Shown: positions 33,084 through 42,741 of the stretch, one piece after another
How the letters are laid out: each line of letters begins with the position of its first letter
Position numbering within the stretch: the first letter of the stretch is position 1
DNA from: an uncultured bacterium
Lineage (GTDB): Bacteria; Bacteroidota; Ignavibacteria; Kapaibacteriales; UBA4661
Length of the DNA: 64,000 bases
NCBI GenBank assembly: GCA_937899715.1
Contig: CALCNX010000091.1
Location: 28,912-92,911, forward strand
Direction: 5' to 3'
Notes under the pieces: model-generated
The model's input: only the letters and a program-made list of their open reading frames with translations
Database searches by the model: none
Told to the model about the DNA's origin: nothing
Program-made: the position numbers and the translations under genes

Positions 33084-35285
33084 ATGGGTACACTCTCGAA
33101 AATGCGCTCTATATCGCCCTACGTTCTTGTAACGGTAGCGATATTCTTTATTGTGTTTATGATCATCAGTAACGATAGTATTGATGTTCTGACCAAGCGC
33201 GGTCAAAATCTTGCTACTTCTGCCGTTGGAACAGTCAATGGCGAAAAAATTATGTACACCGAATTTGAGCGCCGCGTTAAAGAGCAAGCAGAAGCTGCTC
33301 GTGCGCAATCGCCCAATGCCGATGACTTTGATGAAGCACCGGTACGCGAGCAGGTTTGGAATGAAATGGTGGACGAAATTTTGCTCCGCCAAGAATCGGA
33401 AAAACTCGGCATTACCATTAGTAACGATGAGGTTTTAGACGTGCTGCTCGAAAATCCGCCGGATGTTCTGCGCCGTCCCTTTACCGATTCTACAGGACGT
33501 TTCTTGCGCGATGTTTACCTTGACTATGTTACCAATCCTGACATTATTGCCCAACGCGCGCAGCAGCAGGGTGGTCAAAAAGCAGCTCAAGACGCAGCAA
33601 AACAAACTGCAGACTTCAAAAAATATCTTGTGCGCATTGAAGATGCTATCCGTCAGGATAAGCTCCAAAATAATATGCGTGCTGCCGTCAGCACTGCATT
33701 TGGCGCACTTGACCCTCTTTATCTGGAACGCCGCTACCAAGCCGAAAACTCAACGCTTGACGCAGATTTTATCGCATTGAACGCAAATCTTATCCCTGAT
33801 AATGCCGTTACGGTGAGCGAGCAAGATATTGCAACCTACTACAACACGCATGAATCCTCGTTCAAGCAAAAACCCGTACGTAAACTCAAGTATGCACTGT
33901 TGCCCGTTGTGCCTTCGCAGGCGGACTCGCAGCGTGTGCAGAAGCGTCTTGAGCGCATTGTGAGCGACCTTAATGCAGCCCAGACCCCCGGTCAACGCGA
34001 TACAGTATTCGACCGTTTTGTTGGTGATTTTGGTGGAGTAACGAATGATTACAAGTTCATTCAAGACGTTGCACCGCAAACGCTTATCATGCTCAACAAC
34101 CTTCCCGTGCGCGGCGTTGTTGGTCCTATTCAAACCCAACAAGGTATGACTTTTGTTCGTCTTGACGACCGCCGTTCCGGCACAAACGTTATGACCAAAG
34201 CAAGCCACATCTTGATTCGTTTCGCAGCGAATAATCCTGCTTCCAAAGACAGCGCCAAAGCTATTGCGCAAGGACTTTTGGAGGAAGCAAAATCGGGTAA
34301 AGATTTTACTGAATTGGCAAAGAAAAATTCGCAAGACCAAAGCGTTGCCCAAAATGGCGGCGATTTGGGTTTCTTCGGCAAAGGCATGATGGTCAAGCCC
34401 TTTGAAGAAGCGGCTTCGGCAGCAGCAGTCGGCTCTATCATCGGTCCGGTGGAAACACAATTCGGCTGGCACGTTATTAAAGTAACCGACAAAAAGACCG
34501 ACGAAATTAAATATAGCGAGATTACGCTTAACCCGACCATCAGCCAAGCTACACGCAGCCAGCTCTTCCGCACTGCTGCCGCGCTCAAGGAAACGCTCAA
34601 AGGTGGCGTACAATTCGACACTGCCGCAAAGCAGCTGGGGATTGTTGCCAGCGAGACCGCATACTTCCGCCGTGTGGCTACGATCCTGGGTTCACGCCAG
34701 CTCACGAACTTTGCATTCGACAGCAATGTCGGCGATGTTTCTGAGCCGATTGAACTCAAAAACACCGGCATCGTTGTTGCTCAGTTAGCACAAAGCCGTC
34801 TGATGGGTATTAAGCCGCTTGAAGATGCAAAAGATGAAATCAAGATGAAACTGATGATGGCAAAAAAACTTGACGCTTTGAAAAATAAAGCACAAGAACT
34901 TTTTGCAAAAGTATCAGGTTTGGACTCGCTCTCAAAAGCAAAAACACTTGATTCTACGCTGAATGTCGTTATGGCAAAAGGCGTTACCGACAACGGTCGT
35001 GTACCGTCGTTTGGTTCCGACGTGGCGCTTACTTCCTCACTCTTTAGCCAAACATCTGCTTCGATGGGCAAAATTCTTGCTCCTATTCGTGGCGAGCGCG
35101 GTTACTATATCGCGCAAATCAAAGCTAAAAAAGATGCTGACCCGAATGGCTTCGCTGCTGCTCGCCAAACGCTTGCACAAGGCGAAAAAGGAAAAGCACA
35201 AAGCACACTCTACTTCAAATGGCGCAATGAACTCCGCGACCGTGCGGACATTGAAGACAATCGCAATAAGTATTTCCGTGATTAA
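33084..35285 (+). CDS. PpiD-like periplasmic peptidyl-prolyl cis-trans isomerase/chaperone
   Basis: 733 residues with GAAAGGG upstream. One N-terminal membrane helix (about 11-29: SPYVLVTVAIFFIVFMIIS) anchors it. A SurA/PpiD N-terminal chaperone region follows (VGTVNGEKIMYTEFERRV, REQVWNEMVDEILLRQESEKLGI). The parvulin domain at about 370-475 has TKASHILIRF, GGDLGFFGKGMMVKPFEEA and TQFGWHVIKV. A long C-terminal region carries a second, degenerate parvulin-like segment. The protein assists folding of exported outer-membrane proteins, which suits a window full of TonB receptors and T9SS cargo. It has its own promoter and terminator. Confidence 0.92.
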   Translation: MGTLSKMRSISPYVLVTVAIFFIVFMIISNDSIDVLTKRGQNLATSAVGTVNGEKIMYTEFERRVKEQAEAARAQSPNADDFDEAPVREQVWNEMVDEILLRQESEKLGITISNDEVLDVLLENPPDVLRRPFTDSTGRFLRDVYLDYVTNPDIIAQRAQQQGGQKAAQDAAKQTADFKKYLVRIEDAIRQDKLQNNMRAAVSTAFGALDPLYLERRYQAENSTLDADFIALNANLIPDNAVTVSEQDIATYYNTHESSFKQKPVRKLKYALLPVVPSQADSQRVQKRLERIVSDLNAAQTPGQRDTVFDRFVGDFGGVTNDYKFIQDVAPQTLIMLNNLPVRGVVGPIQTQQGMTFVRLDDRRSGTNVMTKASHILIRFAANNPASKDSAKAIAQGLLEEAKSGKDFTELAKKNSQDQSVAQNGGDLGFFGKGMMVKPFEEAASAAAVGSIIGPVETQFGWHVIKVTDKKTDEIKYSEITLNPTISQATRSQLFRTAAALKETLKGGVQFDTAAKQLGIVASETAYFRRVATILGSRQLTNFAFDSNVGDVSEPIELKNTGIVVAQLAQSRLMGIKPLEDAKDEIKMKLMMAKKLDALKNKAQELFAKVSGLDSLSKAKTLDSTLNVVMAKGVTDNGRVPSFGSDVALTSSLFSQTSASMGKILAPIRGERGYYIAQIKAKKDADPNGFAAARQTLAQGEKGKAQSTLYFKWRNELRDRADIEDNRNKYFRD

Positions 35286-35309
35286 GCCTTTCGCTCTCAT
35301 GTAAAGCAT

Positions 35310-35358
35310 AAAATCCCCGCTGTACCGCACGAATGATGCAACACAAGCGGGGATTTTT
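35310..35358 (+). terminator. Rho-independent terminator after the PpiD-like gene
   Basis: AAAATCCCCGCT pairs with AGCGGGGATTTT around a 24-base loop, and a further T run follows. Confidence 0.85.
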
Positions 35359-35403
35359 CGTCTCTATCACTGGCAAAATTACCATCCACCAATACTTTTT
35401 ATT

Positions 35404-36351
35404 ATGTCGCATCATAAAGTAGCTATTATCGGCTCCGGTCCGGCGGGATTCACAGCCGCGCTCTATGCTTCACGCGCAAACTTAGACGTTACTATTTTCG
35501 AGGGACACCAGCCGGGCGGGCAGTTGACGATTACGACCGAGGTAGAAAATTATCCGGGCTTTGAGCATGGTATTCAAGGTCCCGAACTCATGGACATTAT
35601 GCGCAAGCAAATACAACGCTTTGGCGCAAAATCTGTCTATGAAACCGTTACAACGCTTGATGCTGGGCAGCGTTCCTTTACGCTGACGACTGACCGAGGA
35701 GTGACGCATCACGCCGACGTAGTGATTTTGGCAATGGGCGCATCGGCAAAACTCTTGGGAACAAAGGGCGAAAGCGAGTACATGGGCTACGGCGTTTCCG
35801 CGTGTGCTACGTGCGACGGCTTTTTCTTTCGCAACCAAGATGTTATCGTTGTCGGTGGTGGCGATACGGCTATGGAAGAGGCAAATTATCTGACGCGCTT
35901 CTGCAAATCGGTGATGATTGTTCACCGCCGCGAGGAGTTTCGTGCCTCGAAAATTATGCTTGACCGTGTGCGCAAAAACGAGAAAATTTCATTTGCACTT
36001 AATACTACCATTGATGAATTTAAGGGCGAAACGCTTGAAACGGGCATGAAGAAAATGACGGGCGTGGTTCTGCGCGATACCAAGACAAACGAAACGCGCG
36101 AAGTACCGATTGATGGGGCTTTCGTGGCTATCGGGCACGAGCCAAACAGCAAACTTGTGCGCGGCTTGGTGGAAATGGATGATAATGGTTATATTCTCAC
36201 GCAGGGGAAATCCAGTTATACCAATGTTCCGGGCATTTTTGCCTGTGGCGATTTGCAAGATACCGTCTATCGTCAAGCAATTACGGCAGCAGGAAGCGGT
36301 TGTATGGCTGCGATTGATGCCGAGCGATGGTTGGAATCGCAAGGGCACTAA
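35404..36351 (+). CDS. trxB: Thioredoxin-disulfide reductase
   Basis: 315 residues, the normal length. FAD binding: KVAIIGSGPAGFTAALYASRA. The redox-active pair is CATC in VSACATCDGFFF. NADPH binding: VIVVGGGDTAMEEANYLTRF followed by HRREEFRASK. The C-terminal FAD contact is GIFACGDLQDTVYRQAITAAGSG. It reduces thioredoxin with NADPH. In this context it would supply electrons for MsrA-type methionine sulfoxide repair and other dithiol systems. The gene lies between a terminator and the Uma2-type gene. Confidence 0.95.
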   Translation: MSHHKVAIIGSGPAGFTAALYASRANLDVTIFEGHQPGGQLTITTEVENYPGFEHGIQGPELMDIMRKQIQRFGAKSVYETVTTLDAGQRSFTLTTDRGVTHHADVVILAMGASAKLLGTKGESEYMGYGVSACATCDGFFFRNQDVIVVGGGDTAMEEANYLTRFCKSVMIVHRREEFRASKIMLDRVRKNEKISFALNTTIDEFKGETLETGMKKMTGVVLRDTKTNETREVPIDGAFVAIGHEPNSKLVRGLVEMDDNGYILTQGKSSYTNVPGIFACGDLQDTVYRQAITAAGSGCMAAIDAERWLESQGH

Positions 36352-36379
36352 AATTTCGTAAGAACACTAAAAAACGATT

Positions 36380-36401
36380 GTTGTATAGTTGAATACACAA
36401 C
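36380..36401. promoter_or_regulatory. Inverted repeat just before the Uma2-family gene
   Basis: GTTGTATA-N6-TACACAAC (one mismatch between the arms) ends four bases before the ATG. It could be an operator or a structure that hides the ribosome site. No experiment-independent support is available. Confidence 0.35.
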
Positions 36402-36405
36402 AGCT

Positions 36406-37068
36406 ATGAGCGCATTACCAAAACGTTATCTATCGGAGGCACAATATTTGGCGCAAGAACGCCTTGCACCGTACAAGTCCGAGTATTATGACGGTGAAGT
36501 CTTCGCAATGGCAGGGGCTTCGCGGTATCATAACTCGGCAACATCGGGCATTTTTTATGCACTCTGTAAGCATTGTTTGCCGCGCGGCTGCGATGTGTAC
36601 GGAAGCGATATGCGCGTCTATGTTGGCGCAACACCCTTTCGTGGGAAAAGCCTCTACACCTATCCTGATATTACCGTTGTTTGTGGTGAGTCAACGTTTT
36701 CCGACAATCAGAACGACACGCTGACAAACCCGCTTCTTATCGTCGAAGTGCTCTCCGAATCTACCGAGCGTTACGACCGCACGACGAAATTCCAGATGTA
36801 CAAAGGTTTGGAGAGCTTGCGTGAGTATGTCCTTCTTGCCCAGCAAGAGCCTTTTGTAGAGACATTTTATCGGAATGATAAAGGCGAATGGATTTATACG
36901 TCAGCAAGCGGTCTGGAAGGGTCGTTATATCTTGCCTCCATTGATTGCACCTTGCACTTGCGCGAAGTGTATGCACAAGCAATGCGTATGCAAGGTTTCC
37001 GCCCAAACGGCTTTTACAATGCTGACGGCACATTGATTGATGATGCAATAGAAAGCCCAGAACAATAA
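36406..37068 (+). CDS. Uma2 family protein (PD-(D/E)xK nuclease fold)
   Basis: 220 residues. The Uma2/DUF820 core is present: KSEYYDGEVFAMAGAS (N-terminal helix-strand), YTYPDITVVCGE with the acidic Asp, and NPLLIVEVLSESTERYDRTTKF with the second acidic residue and the Lys. These form a restriction-endonuclease-like active site. The family is very common in cyanobacteria and FCB genomes and often multi-copy; its cellular target is unsettled. It stands alone between trxB and the oligopeptidase gene, with a small inverted repeat directly before the start. Confidence 0.88.
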   Translation: MSALPKRYLSEAQYLAQERLAPYKSEYYDGEVFAMAGASRYHNSATSGIFYALCKHCLPRGCDVYGSDMRVYVGATPFRGKSLYTYPDITVVCGESTFSDNQNDTLTNPLLIVEVLSESTERYDRTTKFQMYKGLESLREYVLLAQQEPFVETFYRNDKGEWIYTSASGLEGSLYLASIDCTLHLREVYAQAMRMQGFRPNGFYNADGTLIDDAIESPEQ

Positions 37069-37133
37069 GCACTGATTAAATTCAAGCGGCTCGTGAAATT
37101 CAATATTCCCCAACATCCATTTCTCCGCGTTGT

Positions 37134-39269
37134 ATGAAGCGCATTTTTTCTACAATTCCTGTCTTGACGCTGCTTCTGACGGTTGTCGGCAGTATGACAC
37201 TTTTTCCATTTTCCCTTATGAGCGACACTCCAAAGCCTCCCGTTGCGAAGATTATTCCGAAACTCGACACCACGCACAAAGACGTGCGGACGGACAATTA
37301 CTTCTGGCTCCGCGACAAGAAAAATCCGGAAGTGATTAAGCACCTCGAAGCAGAAAACGCCTATACCCAAGCCATGATGGAAGATACAAAGGGCTTGCAG
37401 GAAAAGCTCTACAACGAAATGAAATCGCGCATCAAAGAAACCGATTTAAGCGTTCCTTCTCAGGACAACGGTTATTTCTATTACTCCCGCACTGCCGAAG
37501 GTAAGCAGTATCCGATTTATTGCCGTAAAAAAGGTTCAATGGATGCGCCGGAGCAAATTACGATAGACCTTAATGTACTTGCCGAAGGAAAAAAATTCAT
37601 TCGTCTGGGAGCATACAGCATTAGCCCCAATACGAAGTTGATGGGCTATGGTCTGGATTTCGAGGGTTCGCGCAAGTTTACGCTCTATGTGAAAAATCTG
37701 GAAACAGGTGAGATACTCAAAGACCAAGTGCCGGAGACGGCAGGCGCATTTGTCTGGGGCAATGACAACAAGACGATTTTTTACAACGTCTATGATTCTT
37801 CCTTACGCTCGTACAAGATTTTACGCCACGAATTAGGATTTGATGCTAAATCAGACGTGGAAGTTTTTCACGAAAAAGATGAGAAATTTGATTGCTACGT
37901 GGGTAAGACGCGCAGCGACAAGTACATTATCATCAGCACCACGAGCAAAATAACTCGTGAGAATTGGTATCTTGACGCCGACCGCCCGAAAGATGCCTTT
38001 CGCTGCGTAGAGCCGCGCAAGACAGGGCATGAATACTCGGTTGACCACCACGAAGGAAACTTTCTTATTCTCACCAATGACAAAGCAAAGAACTTTCGTC
38101 TCATGTCCACGCCTGTGGACAAACCCGCGATGAAAAATTGGAAAGAAGTCGTGGCGCACCGTCCGAAAGTGAAACTGGACGATATAGATGTCTTTGAGAA
38201 GTATTGGGCGTTTTCTGTCCGTGAAAATGGTTTGACGGCAATTGAAATTTATGACGTTGCCACGAAGCAATCGCACCGAATCCCGTTCCCCGAAGTTGCC
38301 TATTTGTCGTACACGAGCACTAATCCTGAGTACAAATCCACCAAGCTGCGCTACGGCTATACATCGCTCATTACGCCGAATTCGATTTATGATTACGATG
38401 TGGCAAAGCGTCAGTCGGAATTGCTGAAGCGCCAAGAAGTGCCGGGCGGCTATAAGCCGGAAGATTACGCCGTTGAGCGCATTTTCGCAAAAGCAAAAGA
38501 CGGCGTACTGGTGCCAATTTCACTTGTGTACAAAAAAGGTGTAAGGAAAGATGGTTCCAATCCGACTTTTCTGTACGGCTACGGCTCGTACGGTATTTCG
38601 ATGGACCCCACCTTTAGCTCTGGTCGCGTGAGCCTTCTTGATAGAGGCTTTATTTATGCGATTGCACATATTCGTGGCGGCGGCGAAATGGGCAAGCAGT
38701 GGTACGAAGACGGAAAACTGCTCAAGAAGAAAAATACCTTTACGGATTTTATTGCCTCAGCCGAGCACTTGATTGCGCAAAAATATACTAATCCGCAAAA
38801 ATTGGTTGCTAATGGTGGCTCTGCGGGCGGCTTGCTCATGGGTGCGGTGATGAATATGCGTCCCGACCTCTTCAAAGCCGTTCACGCAGCTGTACCATTT
38901 GTGGATGTCATTAATACGATGCTCGACGAGACGATACCGCTCACGACCTCTGAGTACGAGGAATGGGGCAATCCGCACGAGAAAAAGTTCTACGACTACA
39001 TGAAGTCGTATTCGCCCTACGATAATGTTGCCGCAAAGGCATATCCGACCTTGCTTTTGACAACAGGCTTGAACGATTCGCAAGTTCCTTTTTGGGAACC
39101 TGCAAAATTCTGTGCGAAACTTCGCGCTATGAAGACTGACAATAATATGCTCATCTTCAAAATTGATATGGGCGTAGGACACGGTGGCGCTTCGGGTCGC
39201 TACGATGCGCTCAAAGACCGTGCGTTTGAGTACGCTTTTTTCCTCAAGACGCTTGGCATCACGCAATAG
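37134..39269 (+). CDS. ptrB: Oligopeptidase B-like S9A serine peptidase
   Basis: 711 residues. The hydrophobic N-terminus (MKRIFSTIPVLTLLLTVVGSM) is probably a signal peptide, so the enzyme may be periplasmic, unlike the cytosolic E. coli enzyme. The beta-propeller domain spans about 80-430 (DNYFWLRDKKNPEVIKHLEA leads in). The catalytic alpha/beta-hydrolase domain has Ser563 in NGGSAGGLLMG, Asp in GLNDSQVPFWEP and His in GVGHGGASGR. The acidic pair typical of oligopeptidase B specificity for basic residues is plausible but not confirmed. It cleaves short peptides after Arg/Lys. It is followed by msrA after 146 bp. Confidence 0.9.
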   Translation: MKRIFSTIPVLTLLLTVVGSMTLFPFSLMSDTPKPPVAKIIPKLDTTHKDVRTDNYFWLRDKKNPEVIKHLEAENAYTQAMMEDTKGLQEKLYNEMKSRIKETDLSVPSQDNGYFYYSRTAEGKQYPIYCRKKGSMDAPEQITIDLNVLAEGKKFIRLGAYSISPNTKLMGYGLDFEGSRKFTLYVKNLETGEILKDQVPETAGAFVWGNDNKTIFYNVYDSSLRSYKILRHELGFDAKSDVEVFHEKDEKFDCYVGKTRSDKYIIISTTSKITRENWYLDADRPKDAFRCVEPRKTGHEYSVDHHEGNFLILTNDKAKNFRLMSTPVDKPAMKNWKEVVAHRPKVKLDDIDVFEKYWAFSVRENGLTAIEIYDVATKQSHRIPFPEVAYLSYTSTNPEYKSTKLRYGYTSLITPNSIYDYDVAKRQSELLKRQEVPGGYKPEDYAVERIFAKAKDGVLVPISLVYKKGVRKDGSNPTFLYGYGSYGISMDPTFSSGRVSLLDRGFIYAIAHIRGGGEMGKQWYEDGKLLKKKNTFTDFIASAEHLIAQKYTNPQKLVANGGSAGGLLMGAVMNMRPDLFKAVHAAVPFVDVINTMLDETIPLTTSEYEEWGNPHEKKFYDYMKSYSPYDNVAAKAYPTLLLTTGLNDSQVPFWEPAKFCAKLRAMKTDNNMLIFKIDMGVGHGGASGRYDALKDRAFEYAFFLKTLGITQ

Positions 39270-39415
39270 CACAGCTTTCGGAGCGCTCGTTTGGATGTGG
39301 CGAATGGAAGTGGAAAGTGTGTATTCTTCAAAAAAATAATCTATTCTCTGCCGCCATTCGTCTAACGTATTACTCCATTCGGTAATTGGAATCTTTTTCA
39401 CCAAATAGAAGCACC

Positions 39416-40126
39416 ATGAAATCACTTCTTGCACTCGGCATCAGCACTGCGTTTCTGACATTCGGCACAACCTCTTGCGCCGCAAAAACGGAAGCACGGA
39501 ACAATGCAGACAAGCAATCTTCACCACCAGCAGAAAGGACAATTCCTGTGGCAACAGTCAATGATCCCACACCGCCGCCGCCATCGGGCAAAACAGAAGT
39601 AGCAACCTTCGGTTCGGGCTGCTTCTGGTGCACGGAGGCGATTTTTCAACGTGTGGATGGCGTAATCAAAGTTGTGTCGGGCTATGAAGGCGGTACAGTT
39701 AAAAATCCGACCTACAAGCAGGTCTGCGAAGGCACGACCGGACACGCTGAATGTACGCAAATTACCTACGACCCTGCAAAAGTTAGTTATGATGAGCTTC
39801 TCAAGATTTTCTGGAAGACGCACGACCCCACCACGCTTAACCGTCAAGGAAATGACGTCGGTACGCAGTACCGCTCGGTTATTTTCTACCACAATGAGCA
39901 GCAAAAAGCAACAGCCGAGAAGTACAAAAAAGAGTTAGATGCTTCCGGCGCATGGGACAAGCCGCTTGTAACAGAGATTACGGCAAGTACAACGTTTTAT
40001 CCGGCGGAGGATTATCACCAAAATTATTTCAACGACAACCCCGGGCAAGGCTACTGCGCGTTTGTCATTCGTCCTAAAGTAGAAAAATTTGAATCGGTCT
40101 TCAAAGACAAACTCAAAAAGCAATAG
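39416..40126 (+). CDS. msrA: Peptide-methionine (S)-S-oxide reductase, lipoprotein form
   Basis: 236 residues from the ATG at 39416 (MKSLLALGISTAFLTFGTTSCAAK); an in-frame TTG at 39386 is rejected. A lipobox-like TTSC and a Pro/Ser/Thr-rich linker (about 25-70) precede the MsrA domain. The catalytic motif is GSGCFWCTEAIF, with GYEGGTVKNPTY, GHAECTQITYDP, HDPTTLNRQGNDVGTQYRS and YHQNYFNDNPGQGYC following. The enzyme reduces methionine-S-sulfoxide in proteins. The lipoprotein anchor suggests envelope repair. The C-terminal GYC may supply a resolving cysteine. Confidence 0.95.
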   Translation: MKSLLALGISTAFLTFGTTSCAAKTEARNNADKQSSPPAERTIPVATVNDPTPPPPSGKTEVATFGSGCFWCTEAIFQRVDGVIKVVSGYEGGTVKNPTYKQVCEGTTGHAECTQITYDPAKVSYDELLKIFWKTHDPTTLNRQGNDVGTQYRSVIFYHNEQQKATAEKYKKELDASGAWDKPLVTEITASTTFYPAEDYHQNYFNDNPGQGYCAFVIRPKVEKFESVFKDKLKKQ

Positions 40127-40159
40127 GTTGAAGAAACGGATAGATGAATGCCCATCGAA

Positions 40160-40600
40160 TCAGGCGGTCAACGGATTCGAGTAGTCGCCCGTGATAATAC
40201 GTTCCAGATTGTCAACCGTGTGATTGTAAAAATAGACCCATACTTCAAGCGTTGTTCCTTCTTCAAGGAGGACAACGCTTGTTTTTTTGCGGATGTAGAG
40301 CGCGTCGGGCGTGCCGTCGGCGGACTCATATTCATCAATAATTTTCCAGAGAAGGCTGTTGCGATGTGGGTTGGTGGTGAGTGCATAAACTTCGCCAAAG
40401 ACTTCATCCTCGCTTGAATCGGAAGCAATCACGCCCGGATATTGGGATATGAAATACATCTGTCCCTTCAAAACTGCTTTGCTGAAAAATGTGGCGAATG
40501 ATGTCAAAACCCCGTGCATGTGGTGTGGTGTGGCGTGTGGGTATGTCGTACGCCCAAGTGTCCCGTAAACGAAAATGTATTCTTGTTCGATGGTGTTCAT
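40160..40600 (-). CDS. Gamma-glutamylcyclotransferase (AIG2-like) family protein
   Basis: 146 residues. FVYGTLGRTTYP near the N-terminus is the substrate-binding loop of the GGCT/AIG2 fold; a Tyr/Glu-rich segment with KIIDEYES supplies the usual catalytic Glu, and VWVYFYN is the late strand. The family releases 5-oxoproline from gamma-glutamyl compounds or trims gamma-glutamylamines. It is the last gene of a minus-strand run, 21 bp after ackA, so probably co-transcribed. It converges with msrA, with only 33 bp between the stops and no clear terminator. Confidence 0.85.
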   Translation of the reverse strand: MNTIEQEYIFVYGTLGRTTYPHATPHHMHGVLTSFATFFSKAVLKGQMYFISQYPGVIASDSSEDEVFGEVYALTTNPHRNSLLWKIIDEYESADGTPDALYIRKKTSVVLLEEGTTLEVWVYFYNHTVDNLERIITGDYSNPLTA

Positions 40601-40621
40601 AAAATGTATGGTGTAGTGAAA

Positions 40622-41881
40622 CTATCGCGGTGACTCCAGCCCCATGACGCAGCGGAATGTGTCGCGGGCAATCATCAACTCTTCATTCGTGGGAATAACC
40701 CACGCTTCTAAGCGGCTTCCGTCGTGAGAAATTTTCCCTTCTTTTCCCCGTGTGGTTGTTTTGTTGCGTTCTTCGCTCAGTTGTACACCCATCCACTCAA
40801 GGTCGCTTGTAATCTTGCTTCGCACGTAGTCCGAATTTTCACCGATGCCGCCGGTAAAAATGATTGCTGCAGCGCCGTTCATGGCAGCCAGATACGAGCC
40901 GATATATTTTTTGATGCGATACGCAAAGACCTCAATTGCCAGTTTTGCGCGACGGTCGTCGTTTTCAACAGCTTCAGCGACAAGTTCACGCATATCGTTG
41001 GTCAAGCCCGAAATGCCAAGCAGTCCCGATTGCTTGTTCAGTACCGATTCCACTTCTGCCATTGAATAGCCTTCTTTGTGCGCCAAATGCTCCAAAATTG
41101 CAGGGTCAATATCACCGGAACGAGTTCCCATCACCAAGCCCTCAAGCGGTGTCATGCCCATTGATGTATCAAGTGAGCGCCCGCCCTTGATAGCGCAAAT
41201 GGAGCATCCGTTACCAAGATGAATCGAAATAACATTTACATTTTCGCGTTCTAAACCTAAAAGTGTTCGATACCGAAACTGCACGTACCGATGCGATATA
41301 CCGTGAAAACCATAGCGCCGAATTTTGTGACGACGGTAGAACTGGTAGGGAATCGCATAAAGATACGCATAATCGGGCAAGGTGTGGTGAAATGCCGTAT
41401 CGAAGACGGCAACTTGCTTTGCCGTGCCGCCGAATACTTTTTTTATTGCATAAATCCCCTTCAGATTCTGCGGATTGTGCAGAGGCGCAAGGTCAATGCA
41501 ATCCTCAATTTGCTTGATAACCTCGTCGTCAATCAGCATAGATTTCGTCAGTTCTTCGCCCCCATGCACGACCCGATGTCCTACAGCCGTAATGTCTGTG
41601 TACGACGTAATTCCCGGAATATTTGCCTCAGAAGAAATAATCCACTGAACGATTTTTTCAATGGCGGCGGAATGGTCTCGAAGCGGCACGGCTTCTCGTT
41701 GCGAGCGCGATGTTCCGTCGGGATTCACTACCGAAAAATTCACCAGCGCAGGTCCCCCAATACGCTCAATAACGCCGTAGGCAAGGCGTTTATCAGTATT
41801 CTGCTCAATCAGTTGTTGGTCGGTGGCAATAAGTTGAAATTTGACCGACGAGCTACCGCAATTCAGGACGAGAATGTTCAT
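40622..41881 (-). CDS. ackA: Acetate kinase
   Basis: 419 residues, slightly longer than the E. coli enzyme. All landmarks are visible: NCGSSSVKFQLI at the start, GHRVVHGGEELT, FDTAFHHTLPDYAYLYAIP, RYGFHGISHRYV, VISIHLGNGCSICAIKGG, TRSGDIDPAIL and FTGGIGENSDYVR. It interconverts acetate plus ATP with acetyl phosphate in the cytoplasm. Phosphotransacetylase, its usual partner, is not in view. It lies between modA and the cyclotransferase gene on the minus strand. A small hairpin (CTCAATA-ACC-TATTGAG, 41934-41950) overlaps the modA stop just upstream. Confidence 0.96.
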   Translation of the reverse strand: MNILVLNCGSSSVKFQLIATDQQLIEQNTDKRLAYGVIERIGGPALVNFSVVNPDGTSRSQREAVPLRDHSAAIEKIVQWIISSEANIPGITSYTDITAVGHRVVHGGEELTKSMLIDDEVIKQIEDCIDLAPLHNPQNLKGIYAIKKVFGGTAKQVAVFDTAFHHTLPDYAYLYAIPYQFYRRHKIRRYGFHGISHRYVQFRYRTLLGLERENVNVISIHLGNGCSICAIKGGRSLDTSMGMTPLEGLVMGTRSGDIDPAILEHLAHKEGYSMAEVESVLNKQSGLLGISGLTNDMRELVAEAVENDDRRAKLAIEVFAYRIKKYIGSYLAAMNGAAAIIFTGGIGENSDYVRSKITSDLEWMGVQLSEERNKTTTRGKEGKISHDGSRLEAWVIPTNEELMIARDTFRCVMGLESPR

Positions 41882-41942
41882 AAAGTAAATCGTGCGGAAA
41901 ATTTAAGGTGAAATATTTGCGGTGAGTTTTATACTCAATAAC

Positions 41943-42740
41943 CTATTGAGAAAAACCGTACCGAGCTAGAATAGATGCTCCCTCTGGCGAACAAATATAC
42001 TGAAGAAATTCGTCAGCCAGAGCAATGTGTGCAGAACGCTTCATCACAACAGCGCACTGCTCAAGAGGTTTGTGGAGTTTTGTGTCAATAAGTGTATAGC
42101 TTCCTGCTTTCTGCATGGCAGGGGAGAGTGCTAAAGAGAGCGAAATTATCGCCGCATCCACGTTCAGTGTTTGGGCAAACTGTGCCGCTTGTGCCACGTT
42201 GTCCGCTAAGACGAGCCGCTTCTCTATTGCGCTCCAGAGGTTGCTTGCTTGCAGTGCTTCTCTGGCACGCTCTCCGTAGGGCGCGTGGGCAGGATTGGCG
42301 ATTGCCACACGAAGCACGAGCGGTGAGTTCAGAAGAGCCAACCCTTCACGCTGCACATTGGCATCAAGGTTCGTCTGTGAGTTTTTCCCTACCCACAAAA
42401 CCAGCTTTCCAAGCGCATATCGGCGAGGCTTGCTGGTGGTCAGCCCTTTTGTGAAGAGGCTTTCGGGATAGCGCATATCGGCAGAGAAGAACATATCAAA
42501 GGGAGCACCGCCTTCGATTTGCGCCACAAAATTTCCCGACGAACCATAGACCACATCAATACGAGCACTTGGGTGCTTTGCGCGAAATGCTTGCACTAAG
42601 TCCGGCAATGCTTGTTGCAGGTCGGCGGCGGCGGCTACGCGAATCGGCTGGGCAAAAGCACCCTTTTGCAGTGCGCAACCAAATATGAACATGATTGCAC
42701 ACGACAATATCAGAGGTGGTAAACGCTTTTTGCCGGTCAT
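41943..42740 (-). CDS. modA: Molybdate ABC transporter substrate-binding protein (ModA-like), orphan
   Basis: 265 residues from the ATG at 42740, one base after the umuD stop; the longer frame to 42779 would overlap umuD. The N-terminal signal is MTGKKRLPPLILSCAIMFIFG with Cys next (possible lipobox FGCA). The mature protein starts PIRVAAAADLQQALPDL and continues VVYGSSGNFVAQIEGGAPFDMFFSAD, the characteristic ModA oxyanion site. LVLRVAIANPAHAPYGERA and the late strands match the family. No modB or modC follows; ackA does. The neighbour xdhC, a molybdenum-enzyme maturation gene, makes a molybdate role plausible. Confidence 0.88.
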   Translation of the reverse strand: MTGKKRLPPLILSCAIMFIFGCALQKGAFAQPIRVAAAADLQQALPDLVQAFRAKHPSARIDVVYGSSGNFVAQIEGGAPFDMFFSADMRYPESLFTKGLTTSKPRRYALGKLVLWVGKNSQTNLDANVQREGLALLNSPLVLRVAIANPAHAPYGERAREALQASNLWSAIEKRLVLADNVAQAAQFAQTLNVDAAIISLSLALSPAMQKAGSYTLIDTKLHKPLEQCAVVMKRSAHIALADEFLQYICSPEGASILARYGFSQ

Positions 42741-42741
42741 A

